In this document: positions 16,487-26,428 of the stretch, one piece after another
Position numbering within the stretch: position 1 is the stretch's first letter
Layout of the letters: the number at the start of each line of letters is the position of its first letter
The notes under the pieces: generated by a model
Database searches by the model: none
Seen by the model: only the letters and a program-made list of their open reading frames with translations
Told to the model about the DNA's origin: nothing
Translations under genes and position numbers: made by a program
From: JANMES01 sp038229715
GTDB lineage: Bacteria; Planctomycetota; Phycisphaerae; Tepidisphaerales; Tepidisphaeraceae
DNA: 64,000 nucleotides
Direction of reading: 5' to 3'
NCBI GenBank assembly: GCA_038229715.1
Contig: JBBROD010000008.1
Location: 1 to 64,000 of the forward strand

Positions 16487-19400
16487 ATGCAGCAGAAGAA
16501 AACATCACGTCGCGTCGTGTCCATCCTCTTCGCCACCGCCGCCATGAGCTCGGTCTGGGGCATCGCCAGTCAGGCGCTCGCAGCCACAAATACTTGGACG
16601 GGCTCCACGGATGGGGCCTTCGGTACATCGACCAATTGGTCGCCGGCACCGACCTACGCAAATTTCAATGACTATGTCTTTAATAACGCCACGAATACGA
16701 CTATCGCGCTGGGGGCAAATCGCAACTTTACCTCTTTGACTTTTCAAGCGGGGGCCGGGGCATTCAATTTCACCGGGGCTAACCAATACTTCTCCTATGG
16801 CAACGGTACAACGGGCCCGTCGACCTTTGCCGTCGATATGCAGTCGGGTGTGACCAATGACATCACGTTTAGCCAGACGGGCACTTCTTTTTACGGCTTC
16901 GGCTCGGCTGCTGTGGGCGGCACGTCAACTGGCACCTTCACTAACAATAGTTCGACCAACAGCCTCAACATTAACACCGAAATTTACTCCTACAACACCG
17001 CGTCCATGATCTTCAATGGCTCTGGCGCGATCACCCTCGGCATTTCTTCCAAGTTGCTCCAGAATTTGAACACCATGACCGTGTCGAACTCGGGAACCGG
17101 CACTCTGACATTAAACAACACCACCGTCGGCGTTTATAACCTGACAGGTGCCACTACGCTCAGCAATGGCAGCACTACTTATATCAACGGCACATACACT
17201 ACAACGAGCGGTATTTCTGTCGCGAACGCGACGACTCTCGGCGGCTCGGGCACTGTCGCCGCCACCACGGTCGCGGCCGGCGGCATCATTAAGGCCGGAA
17301 ACGCGGCGGGCGTGGGCAGCCTTACCGCCGCCTCGATGAACTTCAGCGGCGCGGGAACCGTTAACATTGCGACGGCCGGCACGAATTTCCTCAATCTCAC
17401 CGGTGCCCTGACCACCACGGGCGCAAACTCGATCACGTTGAACGTCACTGCGGCACCCGCGGCCGCATCGACCAAGTTGATCGGCTACGGCTCGCTAGCT
17501 GGCACGGGTTTTTCCGCCTTTCAACTCGGCGTCACGCCATCCTCGCCGCGGGGATTCGTGTTGTTCAACAACACCGTTGCAAAGGAAGTCGACCTGAATA
17601 CAGACTTTCCGATCTGGACCGGAGGGGTCTCAAACGTCTGGAGTACCGCGACGCTGGCCAGCCCCAAAAACTGGAAGTTGAACAGCAACTCCGCTCAGAC
17701 CGATTACATTAACGGCGATTACGTTCAGTTTGACGACACGGCCTCGGGCTCTACCACGATCGACATTGCTTCTGCAAACGTCACACCGGGTTCGACCACT
17801 TTTACAAACAGCTCGCTGAACTATATCCTAAGCAGCAGCGGCAGCTTCGGTATCGCCGGTGGTGGTGTGCTTACTAAGAGCGGCGCGGGGACGCTGACCA
17901 TCAACAACACTAATAGCTTCACCGGCGCGGTCAACCTTAATGGCGGCAAGATCAACGTCGCGACCGTTGGCCTCAATGGCGCTAACAGCACGCTGGGAGC
18001 TGGTACCACGTTGGCCTTCAACGGCGGTACCCTCCAATATTCCGGCAATACGACCACCACCGACCGCCTCACCACTCTGGGCACCAGCGGCGGCACGGTT
18101 CAGGTCGACACCGTCGGCCAGACCCTCACGCTCTCCAACACCATGTCCGGTACTGGCGCATTCACCAAGACCGGCGCGGGCACGTTGTCACTCACGGGAA
18201 CCAACTCGTTCGCGGGCCTGCTTACGGTCGCCGAAGGTGTGCTAACTACGGCGACTTTCAACGGCAATAGCACCAATGGCCCCCTGGGCAACAACACGAC
18301 CGCTGTCACCATCGGTGGCGCTTCCACCCAAGGCACCTTGCAGTACACGGGAGCGGCGAATGCTGCTGGAACGAAGGGAATCAACATCGCTGCCGGTGGG
18401 GGTAAGGTGAAAATCGTCAATGCTGCGGCTGGCGATATTTACTTGCAGACGAGCGGCGCTCTATCGGGCACAGGTAACCTGACCGTCGAAACCTCCAACA
18501 CCGCCGGAACGGGTCAGGCGGGTCGCCTGATTTTCACTACCGTTGCGAATAGCTTTTCTGGCAATATAACGCTGAATAACTTCACCCAACTTCAGAGCAA
18601 CATCGCTAGCGGCGGCCTGATCTCAGGCAACTACGCTGCCTTCGGTGTCGGCAGTACCGGCACGGGGCCTGCGATTACCATGAACACCAGCAGCATCCTG
18701 GATATTTATGCCCCCTCCGCCACTTCCGGCACCCACGCCAGTGTCCTTATCGGCTCGCTTACCGGCGCTGGTACCGTTCAACTCGAAGCCGGCTTCGCCA
18801 CCATCAAAGTAGGTGGCGATAACACCAGCACCACCTACAGCGGTGTCCTGAGTTCTGCGGCAACCCTATCGCTCAATAAGGTAGGTACCGGCACGCTGAC
18901 CCTCTCTGGCATATCCAATGCTTACACTGGGGGAACGACGGTTGGTGGCGGAACGTTGTTGGTCACGAACGCCTCCGGTTCCGGCGCGGGCAGCGGGAAC
19001 GTCGTGGTCAACTCGCCCGCAATCCTGGGTGGAACTGGCATTATCGCAATGGCAGCCAATAAACTTACCGTGAGTGGTCAACTCGCTCCCGGAACCACCG
19101 GGGCGGGCAAGCTGACCCTCACTGGCTCGCAAACGGTCGCCACTGCTCCGGACGTCGGGACTTCAACCCTGAATTTAACGTCAGGCAGCGGATACGTAGT
19201 CGACGTGGCGGGAACTGCCGTCGGCACCTCGTACGATCAAACGGCCGTGACTGGAACGATTGATCTCGGTACCGGGTCAACATTGTATTTGAGCCTCGGT
19301 TACGTTCCGAGCACAAGCGACACCTACACGATTATTTCGAATGATGGTGTCGACGCGATCGCGGGTAAGTTTGCCAATCTGGCTACAAATGGCGCTCAAG

Positions 19401-19606
19401 GCTGGACCACGTACAACGGCCAAGCCTACACGTTTGCGATTAATTACGCCGCCGGCGACGGAAACGACGTGGTGCTGAGCTACTTCGGAACCGGCCAGAA
19501 TGGCGTGCAGTTAACCCCCGAGCCGACGTCGTTCGCGTTGCTGAGCTTAGGCGCAATGGGCCTGCTTCGTCGACGCAAGGCCAACAAGCAGCTGGCCGGC
19601 GTTTGA
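16487..19606 (+). CDS. Autotransporter-repeat surface protein with PEP-CTERM tail
   Basis: A 1039-residue exported protein. A signal peptide (about 1-33, ending ALA) leads into a Thr/Asn/Gly/Ser-rich beta-helix-like body with at least three autotransporter-associated beta-strand repeats of the form K.GAGTLTI.NTNSFTG...GGKI (about residues 457, 555 and 800). The end has TPEPTSFALLSLGAMGLL followed by RRRKANK: the PEP motif, membrane segment and basic tail recognised by exosortase. GGAGG precedes the ATG at 16487 by 9 bases, which decides the start over upstream ATGs. Likely a cell-surface adhesin or glycan-binding scaffold, co-expressed with the two GH78 genes. No enzyme domain is visible and no exosortase gene is in the window. 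Confidence 0.85.
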   Translation: MQQKKTSRRVVSILFATAAMSSVWGIASQALAATNTWTGSTDGAFGTSTNWSPAPTYANFNDYVFNNATNTTIALGANRNFTSLTFQAGAGAFNFTGANQYFSYGNGTTGPSTFAVDMQSGVTNDITFSQTGTSFYGFGSAAVGGTSTGTFTNNSSTNSLNINTEIYSYNTASMIFNGSGAITLGISSKLLQNLNTMTVSNSGTGTLTLNNTTVGVYNLTGATTLSNGSTTYINGTYTTTSGISVANATTLGGSGTVAATTVAAGGIIKAGNAAGVGSLTAASMNFSGAGTVNIATAGTNFLNLTGALTTTGANSITLNVTAAPAAASTKLIGYGSLAGTGFSAFQLGVTPSSPRGFVLFNNTVAKEVDLNTDFPIWTGGVSNVWSTATLASPKNWKLNSNSAQTDYINGDYVQFDDTASGSTTIDIASANVTPGSTTFTNSSLNYILSSSGSFGIAGGGVLTKSGAGTLTINNTNSFTGAVNLNGGKINVATVGLNGANSTLGAGTTLAFNGGTLQYSGNTTTTDRLTTLGTSGGTVQVDTVGQTLTLSNTMSGTGAFTKTGAGTLSLTGTNSFAGLLTVAEGVLTTATFNGNSTNGPLGNNTTAVTIGGASTQGTLQYTGAANAAGTKGINIAAGGGKVKIVNAAAGDIYLQTSGALSGTGNLTVETSNTAGTGQAGRLIFTTVANSFSGNITLNNFTQLQSNIASGGLISGNYAAFGVGSTGTGPAITMNTSSILDIYAPSATSGTHASVLIGSLTGAGTVQLEAGFATIKVGGDNTSTTYSGVLSSAATLSLNKVGTGTLTLSGISNAYTGGTTVGGGTLLVTNASGSGAGSGNVVVNSPAILGGTGIIAMAANKLTVSGQLAPGTTGAGKLTLTGSQTVATAPDVGTSTLNLTSGSGYVVDVAGTAVGTSYDQTAVTGTIDLGTGSTLYLSLGYVPSTSDTYTIISNDGVDAIAGKFANLATNGAQGWTTYNGQAYTFAINYAAGDGNDVVLSYFGTGQNGVQLTPEPTSFALLSLGAMGLLRRRKANKQLAGV

Positions 19607-19638
19607 ATCGTGAATAGGCTTCTAAACGGAGAGCGAAT

Positions 19639-19685
19639 GCACTGCCCATTTCGCATTCGCGTGCGGTAGGCAGTGCTGATTTTCT
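19639..19685 (+). terminator. Possible intrinsic terminator after the PEP-CTERM gene
   Basis: GCACTGCC (19639-19646) pairs with GGCAGTGC (19669-19676), followed by TGATTTTCT. An overlapping alternative stem GCGAATGC/GCATTCGC (19633-19640 with 19653-19660) could compete with it. The U-tract is short, so partial read-through into the GH78 pair is plausible and would give high surface protein and lower enzyme levels. Confidence 0.4.
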
Positions 19686-19805
19686 AGTGCTCAGGCCACG
19701 ACGTCTGATGTGCGCCTCTCATTGCGCGGCATTCAATTTCGCGATCGAATTATGGGGGCGAAAAAAATAATTGACGCTGGGTTCTTCATTATACGGAAAA
19801 ACACC

Positions 19806-22800
19806 ATGTGCCTGAACCGTCGTTGGTTGCTGCGCTGCCTGCTCGTGAATCTTGTGCTTTGCATCGTCACCGCGTTAGCGGGTGATGCGGCCTCTTCAAC
19901 CTGGAACGTATCACACCCCCGATGCGAATACCTCGTGAATCCGGTCGGCATTGACACGCTTAAGCCGCGTTTTTCCTGGGTGTTGGAATCGACCCGGCGC
20001 GGAGCGCGCCAAGCGGCGTACCAAGTGCTCGTCGCCACCACCGAGGCGGGGCTGGCGACGAACAACGCCGACCTTTGGGACAGCGGCAAAGTGGAATCGG
20101 ATCAAAGTTCACAGATTTTCTACAGCGGCAGCGCGCTTCGATTCGGAACACGCTGTTTTTGGAAAGTGCGGACTTGGGACGACGCCGGTCGACTCGCAAC
20201 GAGCGAAGTGGCCCGATGGTCCATGGGCCCGCTAGACCGAACCGACTGGGACGATGCCAAGTGGATTGGCGCTGCACCGGAGAAGGAAATTCCCTACAGC
20301 CAATGGCGCGCGCGGTACGGCTACCGATCATTATCTGCCCCGACCACGGGCGTGGTGAAGTGGGTAGGGGTTGATCTCGGCGAATCACGAGCGATCGATC
20401 AGATTCGTTTTTTCGGCGCCGGTGTGCCGGGCGTACCGAACCTTTTCTTCCCATTGCGGTTTCGCATTGACGTGTCGGATGATGCAACGTTTGCCAATTA
20501 CAAAACGGTAGCCGATGCCACGAACGAAGACTTTATTCCCGATCCGAAAACGCAGCAGGAATGGTCGGGCAAGATTGAACCCACTAAGGCGCGCTACGTT
20601 CGCCTATGCGCCACGCAACTCCGTAACCATCCGAATCCAAAAATCATCGAGTACGCGCTAGCCATCGCGCAGATGCAGGTGCTGCAGCACGGCGAAATCG
20701 TCTCGGCCAATGCGAAGTCGATCGCACTGGACGTACTGCCCACGACGGGTTGGAGTGGTGACTTTGTGACAGACGGGCTTCTGGAAAGTCGCCCGCCGCG
20801 CTCGAACTGGGTAATCCCGCCGTCGCCGCTATTGCGCAAGACGTTTGAAGTGGCCGCGGCGGTGACACATGCAGAGGTTTCGGTCACTGCGCTCGGCGAA
20901 TATGAGCTGCGAATCAACGGCCAACGCGTGGGCGATCATCAACTCGCGCCGGAGTGGACGGACTATCGTCAAAGGGTGCAGTATCAAACGTACGACGTGA
21001 CGAAGATGGTGCAGCAGGGCGGCAACGCAATCGCGGCCACGCTCGGCGACGGCTGGTATCTCGGCCGGCTCGCGGGCACGCGCTGGAACAGTGACTTTCC
21101 CAAGCGCGGCCTCTATGGGCTCAATCGCCGGCTACTGTTGCGGCTCGATATCCACCGCAGTGACGGGACCACACAAACCATTACCAGCGACGGCAGTTGG
21201 AAGATCGATCCGGACGGTCCTATCCGGTCGGCCGACCATTTTCTTGGCGAAACGTACGACGGTCGTAAGGAGCAACCGGGTTGGGACCAACCGATATTTG
21301 ACGATGCCAAGTGGGCGGCGGTGACGGTGGATGAATCGGTGCAGATTGCGCTAACAGCTCAGATGAATGAGCCAATCCGCATCATTAAGACGATCAAACC
21401 CGTCGCGATCACCGAGCCTAAGCCAGGCGTCTACGTAATTAAATTTCCCGAGACGATCGCGGGATGGGTCCGCATCCGTGCAGCAGGCCCGGCTGGCACG
21501 GACCTAAAGCTTCGTCATGCCGAGTGGCTCAACCGCGACGGCACGCTGTTCACGCAGGTTTATGGGGGAGCAAAGTCGATCGACGAGTTCATCTTGGACG
21601 GGAAAGAGGCGCGGTGGCTCGAGCCGCACTTCACCTACCACGGTTTTCAGTACGTCGAAGTGACCGGCCTTACGCAGCCGCCGACACTCGACCTGCTTGA
21701 AGCCCGCGTCGTTCATTCCGATGCGCCGGCGGCCGGGAAGTTCGCGTGTTCCGATCCGCTGCTAAATCAGATCTGGGCGATGGCGGTGCGAACGCAGGGG
21801 GCCAACATGTACAGCGTACCGACCGATTGTCCCAACCGCGACGAACGGTACGGCTACGGCGGGGACGCGCTATCATTCTCAGACTGTGCGATGTTCAACA
21901 TTGACATGGCCGCGTTCTTCTCAAAGTGGACGCGCGATTGGCGCGAAACGCTAGGTCCGGACAACATTTGTCCACCGTTCGCGCCTTATCCATGGTTTGA
22001 GCACGAGCCGCGGCAGATGGAGGTAATGGGCTGGTCGGACGCACTGGTCCAGATCCCGTGGAAAGCTTACCAGCGGTACAACGACGTCGCCGTTCTCGCA
22101 TCGCACTACGACACGATGCGACGCTGGATGACCCGCGTGTCGTCGCAAGCGAAGGATTCAATCTGGGCCGTCGGTACGTGCGGCGACTGGCTGAGCCAGG
22201 CCATGATCAAAGACGTTCCAGGCTACCCAAGCGAAGGCGGATGGACCGGCCTGCCGAACGACGTGTTCGGCACGATCTTCTATTACAGCTCGACGCGTGC
22301 TATAGCCGGCGCGGCTGAAGCCATCGGCAAAACAGCGGATGCGGCGGCTTATCACGAACAAGCGGATCGGATCGCCGAGTCATTCAACCGGCATTTCGTC
22401 AGCGCCGACGGTTCCATCAAAGGCGACAACCAAAGTACCTACGTCCTCGCGCTCGACTCCGACATCCTGCCTGAAACTATCCGAAGCGCCGCCGCTACGC
22501 AGTTGATCCGCCAGATCGAAAAATACGACGGCCGGCTCAGCACAGGAATCATCGCGACGCCGAAGCTGCTGAACGTACTCACGCGGTTCGGCTACGCCGA
22601 TCGTGCCTATCAGCTGATGCAAAGCCATCGGTTTCCGTCGCTGGGTTTCATGATCGATCAGGGGGCGACGACGGTCTGGGAACGGTGGGACAATTACTTG
22701 CCCGAGAAAGGGAACCACAAGGATGGCATGCAGTCGTACCAGCATGTCGCGCTCGGCGGGCACGCGCAGTGGCTGTACTCGTCGGTGCTTGGCATTCAAG

Positions 22801-23141
22801 CCGATCTGGCCAAGCCTGGCTTCAGTCACGCGATCATTCATCCGGAGCCGGGCGGTGGTGTGACTTGGGCGAAGGGCGAGCACGAGACTATTCACGGTAC
22901 GGTGAAATCGGCGTGGCGAATCGAGAACGGCCGGTTCATGTTCGACCTATCCGTGCCGCCGGGTATGACGGCGACGGTGATCCTGCCCGCCCAAGATTTT
23001 GCCAAAATTCAGGAAAGTGACCAGCCGCTCGCGCAGGCGGCGGGGATCAAGGTGCGTGACACGTCGTCGATTGAAGTTCAAAGCGGTCAATACTCGTTCT
23101 CGTGCCCTGTTTCTGGCGAAACAACAAGAGAATCAAAATGA
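19806..23141 (+). CDS. GH78 alpha-L-rhamnosidase A
   Basis: A 1111-residue secreted inverting alpha-L-rhamnosidase. Signal peptide (about 1-26), N-terminal fibronectin-like domain (RCEYLVNPVGIDTLKPRFSW), an inserted F5/8-type C (discoidin-like) module at roughly 150-320 (WVGVDLGESRAIDQIRF to RYVRLCATQL), the Bac_rhamnosid_N domain (ALGEYELRINGQRVG), then the helical catalytic barrel and a C-terminal beta-sandwich. Predicted acid E680 in DCPNRDERYGYGGD and base E959 in GATTVWERWDNY; the usual tryptophan after DERxG is tyrosine here. The ATG at 19806 is chosen because it opens the signal peptide. The stop overlaps the start of GH78 B (ATGA), implying translational coupling. Confidence 0.92.
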   Translation: MCLNRRWLLRCLLVNLVLCIVTALAGDAASSTWNVSHPRCEYLVNPVGIDTLKPRFSWVLESTRRGARQAAYQVLVATTEAGLATNNADLWDSGKVESDQSSQIFYSGSALRFGTRCFWKVRTWDDAGRLATSEVARWSMGPLDRTDWDDAKWIGAAPEKEIPYSQWRARYGYRSLSAPTTGVVKWVGVDLGESRAIDQIRFFGAGVPGVPNLFFPLRFRIDVSDDATFANYKTVADATNEDFIPDPKTQQEWSGKIEPTKARYVRLCATQLRNHPNPKIIEYALAIAQMQVLQHGEIVSANAKSIALDVLPTTGWSGDFVTDGLLESRPPRSNWVIPPSPLLRKTFEVAAAVTHAEVSVTALGEYELRINGQRVGDHQLAPEWTDYRQRVQYQTYDVTKMVQQGGNAIAATLGDGWYLGRLAGTRWNSDFPKRGLYGLNRRLLLRLDIHRSDGTTQTITSDGSWKIDPDGPIRSADHFLGETYDGRKEQPGWDQPIFDDAKWAAVTVDESVQIALTAQMNEPIRIIKTIKPVAITEPKPGVYVIKFPETIAGWVRIRAAGPAGTDLKLRHAEWLNRDGTLFTQVYGGAKSIDEFILDGKEARWLEPHFTYHGFQYVEVTGLTQPPTLDLLEARVVHSDAPAAGKFACSDPLLNQIWAMAVRTQGANMYSVPTDCPNRDERYGYGGDALSFSDCAMFNIDMAAFFSKWTRDWRETLGPDNICPPFAPYPWFEHEPRQMEVMGWSDALVQIPWKAYQRYNDVAVLASHYDTMRRWMTRVSSQAKDSIWAVGTCGDWLSQAMIKDVPGYPSEGGWTGLPNDVFGTIFYYSSTRAIAGAAEAIGKTADAAAYHEQADRIAESFNRHFVSADGSIKGDNQSTYVLALDSDILPETIRSAAATQLIRQIEKYDGRLSTGIIATPKLLNVLTRFGYADRAYQLMQSHRFPSLGFMIDQGATTVWERWDNYLPEKGNHKDGMQSYQHVALGGHAQWLYSSVLGIQADLAKPGFSHAIIHPEPGGGVTWAKGEHETIHGTVKSAWRIENGRFMFDLSVPPGMTATVILPAQDFAKIQESDQPLAQAAGIKVRDTSSIEVQSGQYSFSCPVSGETTRESK

Positions 23142-26100
23142 ATAAGCGCTACGCTCTGCCGAACTTGATGCTGCTGCTGTTGTGCACACTCGCGCAAGCC
23201 GAGGTGACGCCCTCCCGCTTGCGCACGGAGATGTTGGTCAACCCGCTAGGAATTGATGTGACGCATCCGCGCCTCGGCTGGGTGCTGACGTCGGCCGAGC
23301 GTGGCCAGAAGCAGACCGCGTATCAAGTCGTCGTCGCCAGTACTGGGGACCAATTGACCGACACCGGCGACCTGTGGGACAGCGGTAAAATCGCGTCGGA
23401 AGAGTTCGTACACATCGTGTACGCGGGTAAGCCGTTGACGTCGAAGATGCAATGTTTCTGGAAAGTCCGTACGTGGGACACGCGGGATATGCCATCGGTT
23501 TGGAGCGAGCCGGCGAAGTGGACGATGGGGCTGTTGGATAAGTCCGACTGGGGTGCGCAGTGGATCACCGATCACACCAGCGCCAACTACGTCATGCCCG
23601 GCCGAGTGAAAAGTGGCGCTCACTATATCACCGTCACCAGCGCAGCGCCCACGTACAACGGCTACCACAGTCAGCTCGCAACGAAGGAGGATGTGACCAA
23701 ATCGATCACCTTTGATTTGGGCGCTGCCAAGGCCGTCGATACGGTAATTCTTTATCCGTCTCACCCCTTCAATTACGCGGACACGCCGGGCTTCGGCTTT
23801 CCCAAGCGATTCCACATTGAAGTGGGCGACACGGAAGATTTTGCTAACGCGAAAGTGGTATTTGATCGAGCGACCGAGGATCTGACCAATCCGCGAACCG
23901 AGCCGTTCATGTGTAAGTTCGACGCAACGACTGGCCGGTACATTCGTCTGGTCGTCACACGATTAGGCGGACCGGTGCTTGCCCTGTCGCTGGCGGAAGT
24001 CGAAGTCCTGAGAGGCGGGGAGAATCTGGCTTTACAGGCAAAGGTCACCGCGTCGGACTCGCTGGAAGCTCCCGCCGGCGGGTGGAGCTTGAAGTATCTG
24101 ACCGACGGCCGACAAGTCAGCGACAAAGTTGATACCGGTCAGCCCGCGGTGCGGTTGCGCAAGGGATTTAATGTCGCGAGCACCGTTCGTCGGGCGACGG
24201 TTTTCGTCACTGCGCGCGGACTGTACGAGTTGCGCCTGAACGGCAAACGCGTGGGCGATCAGGTGTTTGCGCCGGGCTGGACGGAGTACGACACGCGCAT
24301 CCTCTACCAAACCTATGACGTGACGGACCTCGTCCGGAACGGCGCTAACGCCGTCGCGGCGGAGTTGGGCGTGGGCTGGTACGCCGGCTCGCTGGGACCG
24401 ATCCGCACGCTCGGGCGCCGCCTGTACGGGCCGTACCCTGAGCTGCTAATGCGCATGGAAATCGAGAAGACCGATGGCAGCACACAGGTGATCGTCACCG
24501 ACAAATCGTGGACCGGCACTGATCGAGGGCCGATCCGCTACTCCGAAATCTACGACGGCCAAGACGAGGACGGCCGCCTCATCACGCCGGGTTGGGACAA
24601 GCCGGACTTTAGTAGCAAATGGCCGGCCGTGCATGCGAAGGAACTGGACCAAGTTGAACTCAACGCGCAGATGCAGCAGCCGATCCGTAACACGCAGGAA
24701 CTAAAACCGACTACCGTCAAGACCGTGGCCAAGTACGTGAACCAGTTCGACTTCGGTCAGAACTTTGCGGGATGGTGTCGCATCAAGTTGCACGGCAAAG
24801 AGGGGCAGCGCGTTATCGTTCACTATTACGAAGTGCTCGGCCCGGACGGACGCGGCAACCGCGGCAACTTATATGGCGCGCGCGTCGAAGACAAGTACAT
24901 CCTCCGCGGCGATCCGGACAGCGAGATTTTTGAGCCGAAATTTACGTACCACGGATTCCGGTACATCGAAATATCTGGTCTGGAGTATACGCCTTCACCC
25001 GACGACGTCAGCGGCATTGTGATGCGCAGCGACGCGCCGGTGGTCGGCAAGATCGAAAGCTCCAACGAAGTAATTAACCGCCTGATGCACGCAATCCTCT
25101 GGACGCAGTTCAGCAACATGCCGTCGATCCCGAGTGATTGTCCGCAGCGTAACGAGCGTCTCGGATGGATGGGCGACATCCAGGCGTTTTCACAAGCCGG
25201 CATTTTCAGCATGGACATGTCGACGTTTTTCGCCAAGTGGATGCGGGACGTCCGCGACGCGCAGTTTGATAACGGCGTATTTACCAATGTCTCGCCGCAC
25301 CACTTTCTGGGATCGCGCAACAAGCCGATCATCGTTGAAGGCGTGGTTTATGGTCCGTTCGCAGGCGCTCCCGCGTGGGCTGATGCGGGCGTCACCATCC
25401 CATGGGATTTGTACGTCAACTACGGCGACAAGCGCCTGCTCGAGCAGCATTTTGACGCGGCGCGGCGGTGGGTCGATTACATGCACGACAACAACGCAGA
25501 AACGTTGCTGTTCATCAACGGCCGCGGGGAAATGTACGGCGACTGGATGGGGCCGGCGATGAACATTGATTTATTCGCGACCGCGTTCTTCGCCCACGAT
25601 GCGGATCTTGTCGCTCGCATGGCCGACGTGCTGGGGAAAAACGTGGAGAAGGAAAAGTATCAATCCCTGTTCGCTCAGATCAAAAACGCGATCGCCAAAA
25701 AGTACATCGAGCCAAATGGGCTACTCACGGTCGGCACGCCAGGTTCGTACTCGCTGCTGCTCTCTTTCAAACTTTACCCGACCGACAGGGTCACTATGGC
25801 GCAGGATAAACTTTACGAACTGCTTAAGGCGTCCAAGACGCCGCAAGGCGGGATCCAAACAACCCACCGCGTGATGCTTGAGTTGTCGGCCGCAGGCCAT
25901 CACGACGTCGCGTCCCGCATTATGGGTCAGCATGAACCCGGGTCGTGGGGCTACATGTTTGATCGCGGCGCTACGACGATTTGGGAATCTTGGACGGGCG
26001 GGGGTTCGCAAAACCATTACGCGCTGGGGTCGGTCGGAGAATGGGTGTGGCGCGACGTGATCGGGCTAAACCCTGATCCGAACGCTCCGGGGTACAAGCA

Positions 26101-26410
26101 CTTCATCGTACGTCCATTGCTCGATCCCAACACGCGCCGGATGAACGCCACATACGACTCCATCCACGGGCCCATCGCCATCAGCTGGATGAACGACGCA
26201 GACCAGATCACCCTGGAAATCACCGTGCCGCCTGGCACGTCGGCGGACGTCTTTGTTCCGACCAGCGACCCCGCCTCCGTCAAGGAAGGTGGCGTGCCCG
26301 CCGCACTTGCCAAGGGTGTCGCTCCGCTAGCTGGCGCGTCGGGGAACGGATTCCTTGTTCAATCAGGAAACTATGTTTTCTCGGCGAGCTATAAGCAGCC
26401 GAAAAATTGA
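23138..26410 (+). CDS. GH78 alpha-L-rhamnosidase B
   Basis: A 1090-residue secreted paralogue of A with the same module order: signal peptide, N-terminal domain (LVNPLGIDVTHPRLGW), F5/8 C-like insertion (about 190-315, ITFDLGAAKAVDTVILYP to RYIRLVVTRLGG), Bac_rhamnosid_N (ARGLYELRLNGKRVGDQVF), catalytic barrel and C-terminal sandwich. Acid E673 in DCPQRNERLGWMGD and base E950 in GATTIWESWTGGG are both conserved. The start ATG at 23138 shares bases with the stop of gene A. The divergence from A outside the motifs suggests a different linkage or subsite rather than a recent copy. Cotranscribed with A and the kinase gene 18 bases downstream. Confidence 0.93.
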   Translation: MNKRYALPNLMLLLLCTLAQAEVTPSRLRTEMLVNPLGIDVTHPRLGWVLTSAERGQKQTAYQVVVASTGDQLTDTGDLWDSGKIASEEFVHIVYAGKPLTSKMQCFWKVRTWDTRDMPSVWSEPAKWTMGLLDKSDWGAQWITDHTSANYVMPGRVKSGAHYITVTSAAPTYNGYHSQLATKEDVTKSITFDLGAAKAVDTVILYPSHPFNYADTPGFGFPKRFHIEVGDTEDFANAKVVFDRATEDLTNPRTEPFMCKFDATTGRYIRLVVTRLGGPVLALSLAEVEVLRGGENLALQAKVTASDSLEAPAGGWSLKYLTDGRQVSDKVDTGQPAVRLRKGFNVASTVRRATVFVTARGLYELRLNGKRVGDQVFAPGWTEYDTRILYQTYDVTDLVRNGANAVAAELGVGWYAGSLGPIRTLGRRLYGPYPELLMRMEIEKTDGSTQVIVTDKSWTGTDRGPIRYSEIYDGQDEDGRLITPGWDKPDFSSKWPAVHAKELDQVELNAQMQQPIRNTQELKPTTVKTVAKYVNQFDFGQNFAGWCRIKLHGKEGQRVIVHYYEVLGPDGRGNRGNLYGARVEDKYILRGDPDSEIFEPKFTYHGFRYIEISGLEYTPSPDDVSGIVMRSDAPVVGKIESSNEVINRLMHAILWTQFSNMPSIPSDCPQRNERLGWMGDIQAFSQAGIFSMDMSTFFAKWMRDVRDAQFDNGVFTNVSPHHFLGSRNKPIIVEGVVYGPFAGAPAWADAGVTIPWDLYVNYGDKRLLEQHFDAARRWVDYMHDNNAETLLFINGRGEMYGDWMGPAMNIDLFATAFFAHDADLVARMADVLGKNVEKEKYQSLFAQIKNAIAKKYIEPNGLLTVGTPGSYSLLLSFKLYPTDRVTMAQDKLYELLKASKTPQGGIQTTHRVMLELSAAGHHDVASRIMGQHEPGSWGYMFDRGATTIWESWTGGGSQNHYALGSVGEWVWRDVIGLNPDPNAPGYKHFIVRPLLDPNTRRMNATYDSIHGPIAISWMNDADQITLEITVPPGTSADVFVPTSDPASVKEGGVPAALAKGVAPLAGASGNGFLVQSGNYVFSASYKQPKN

Positions 26411-26428
26411 GAGCGAGGAGCAACGACC

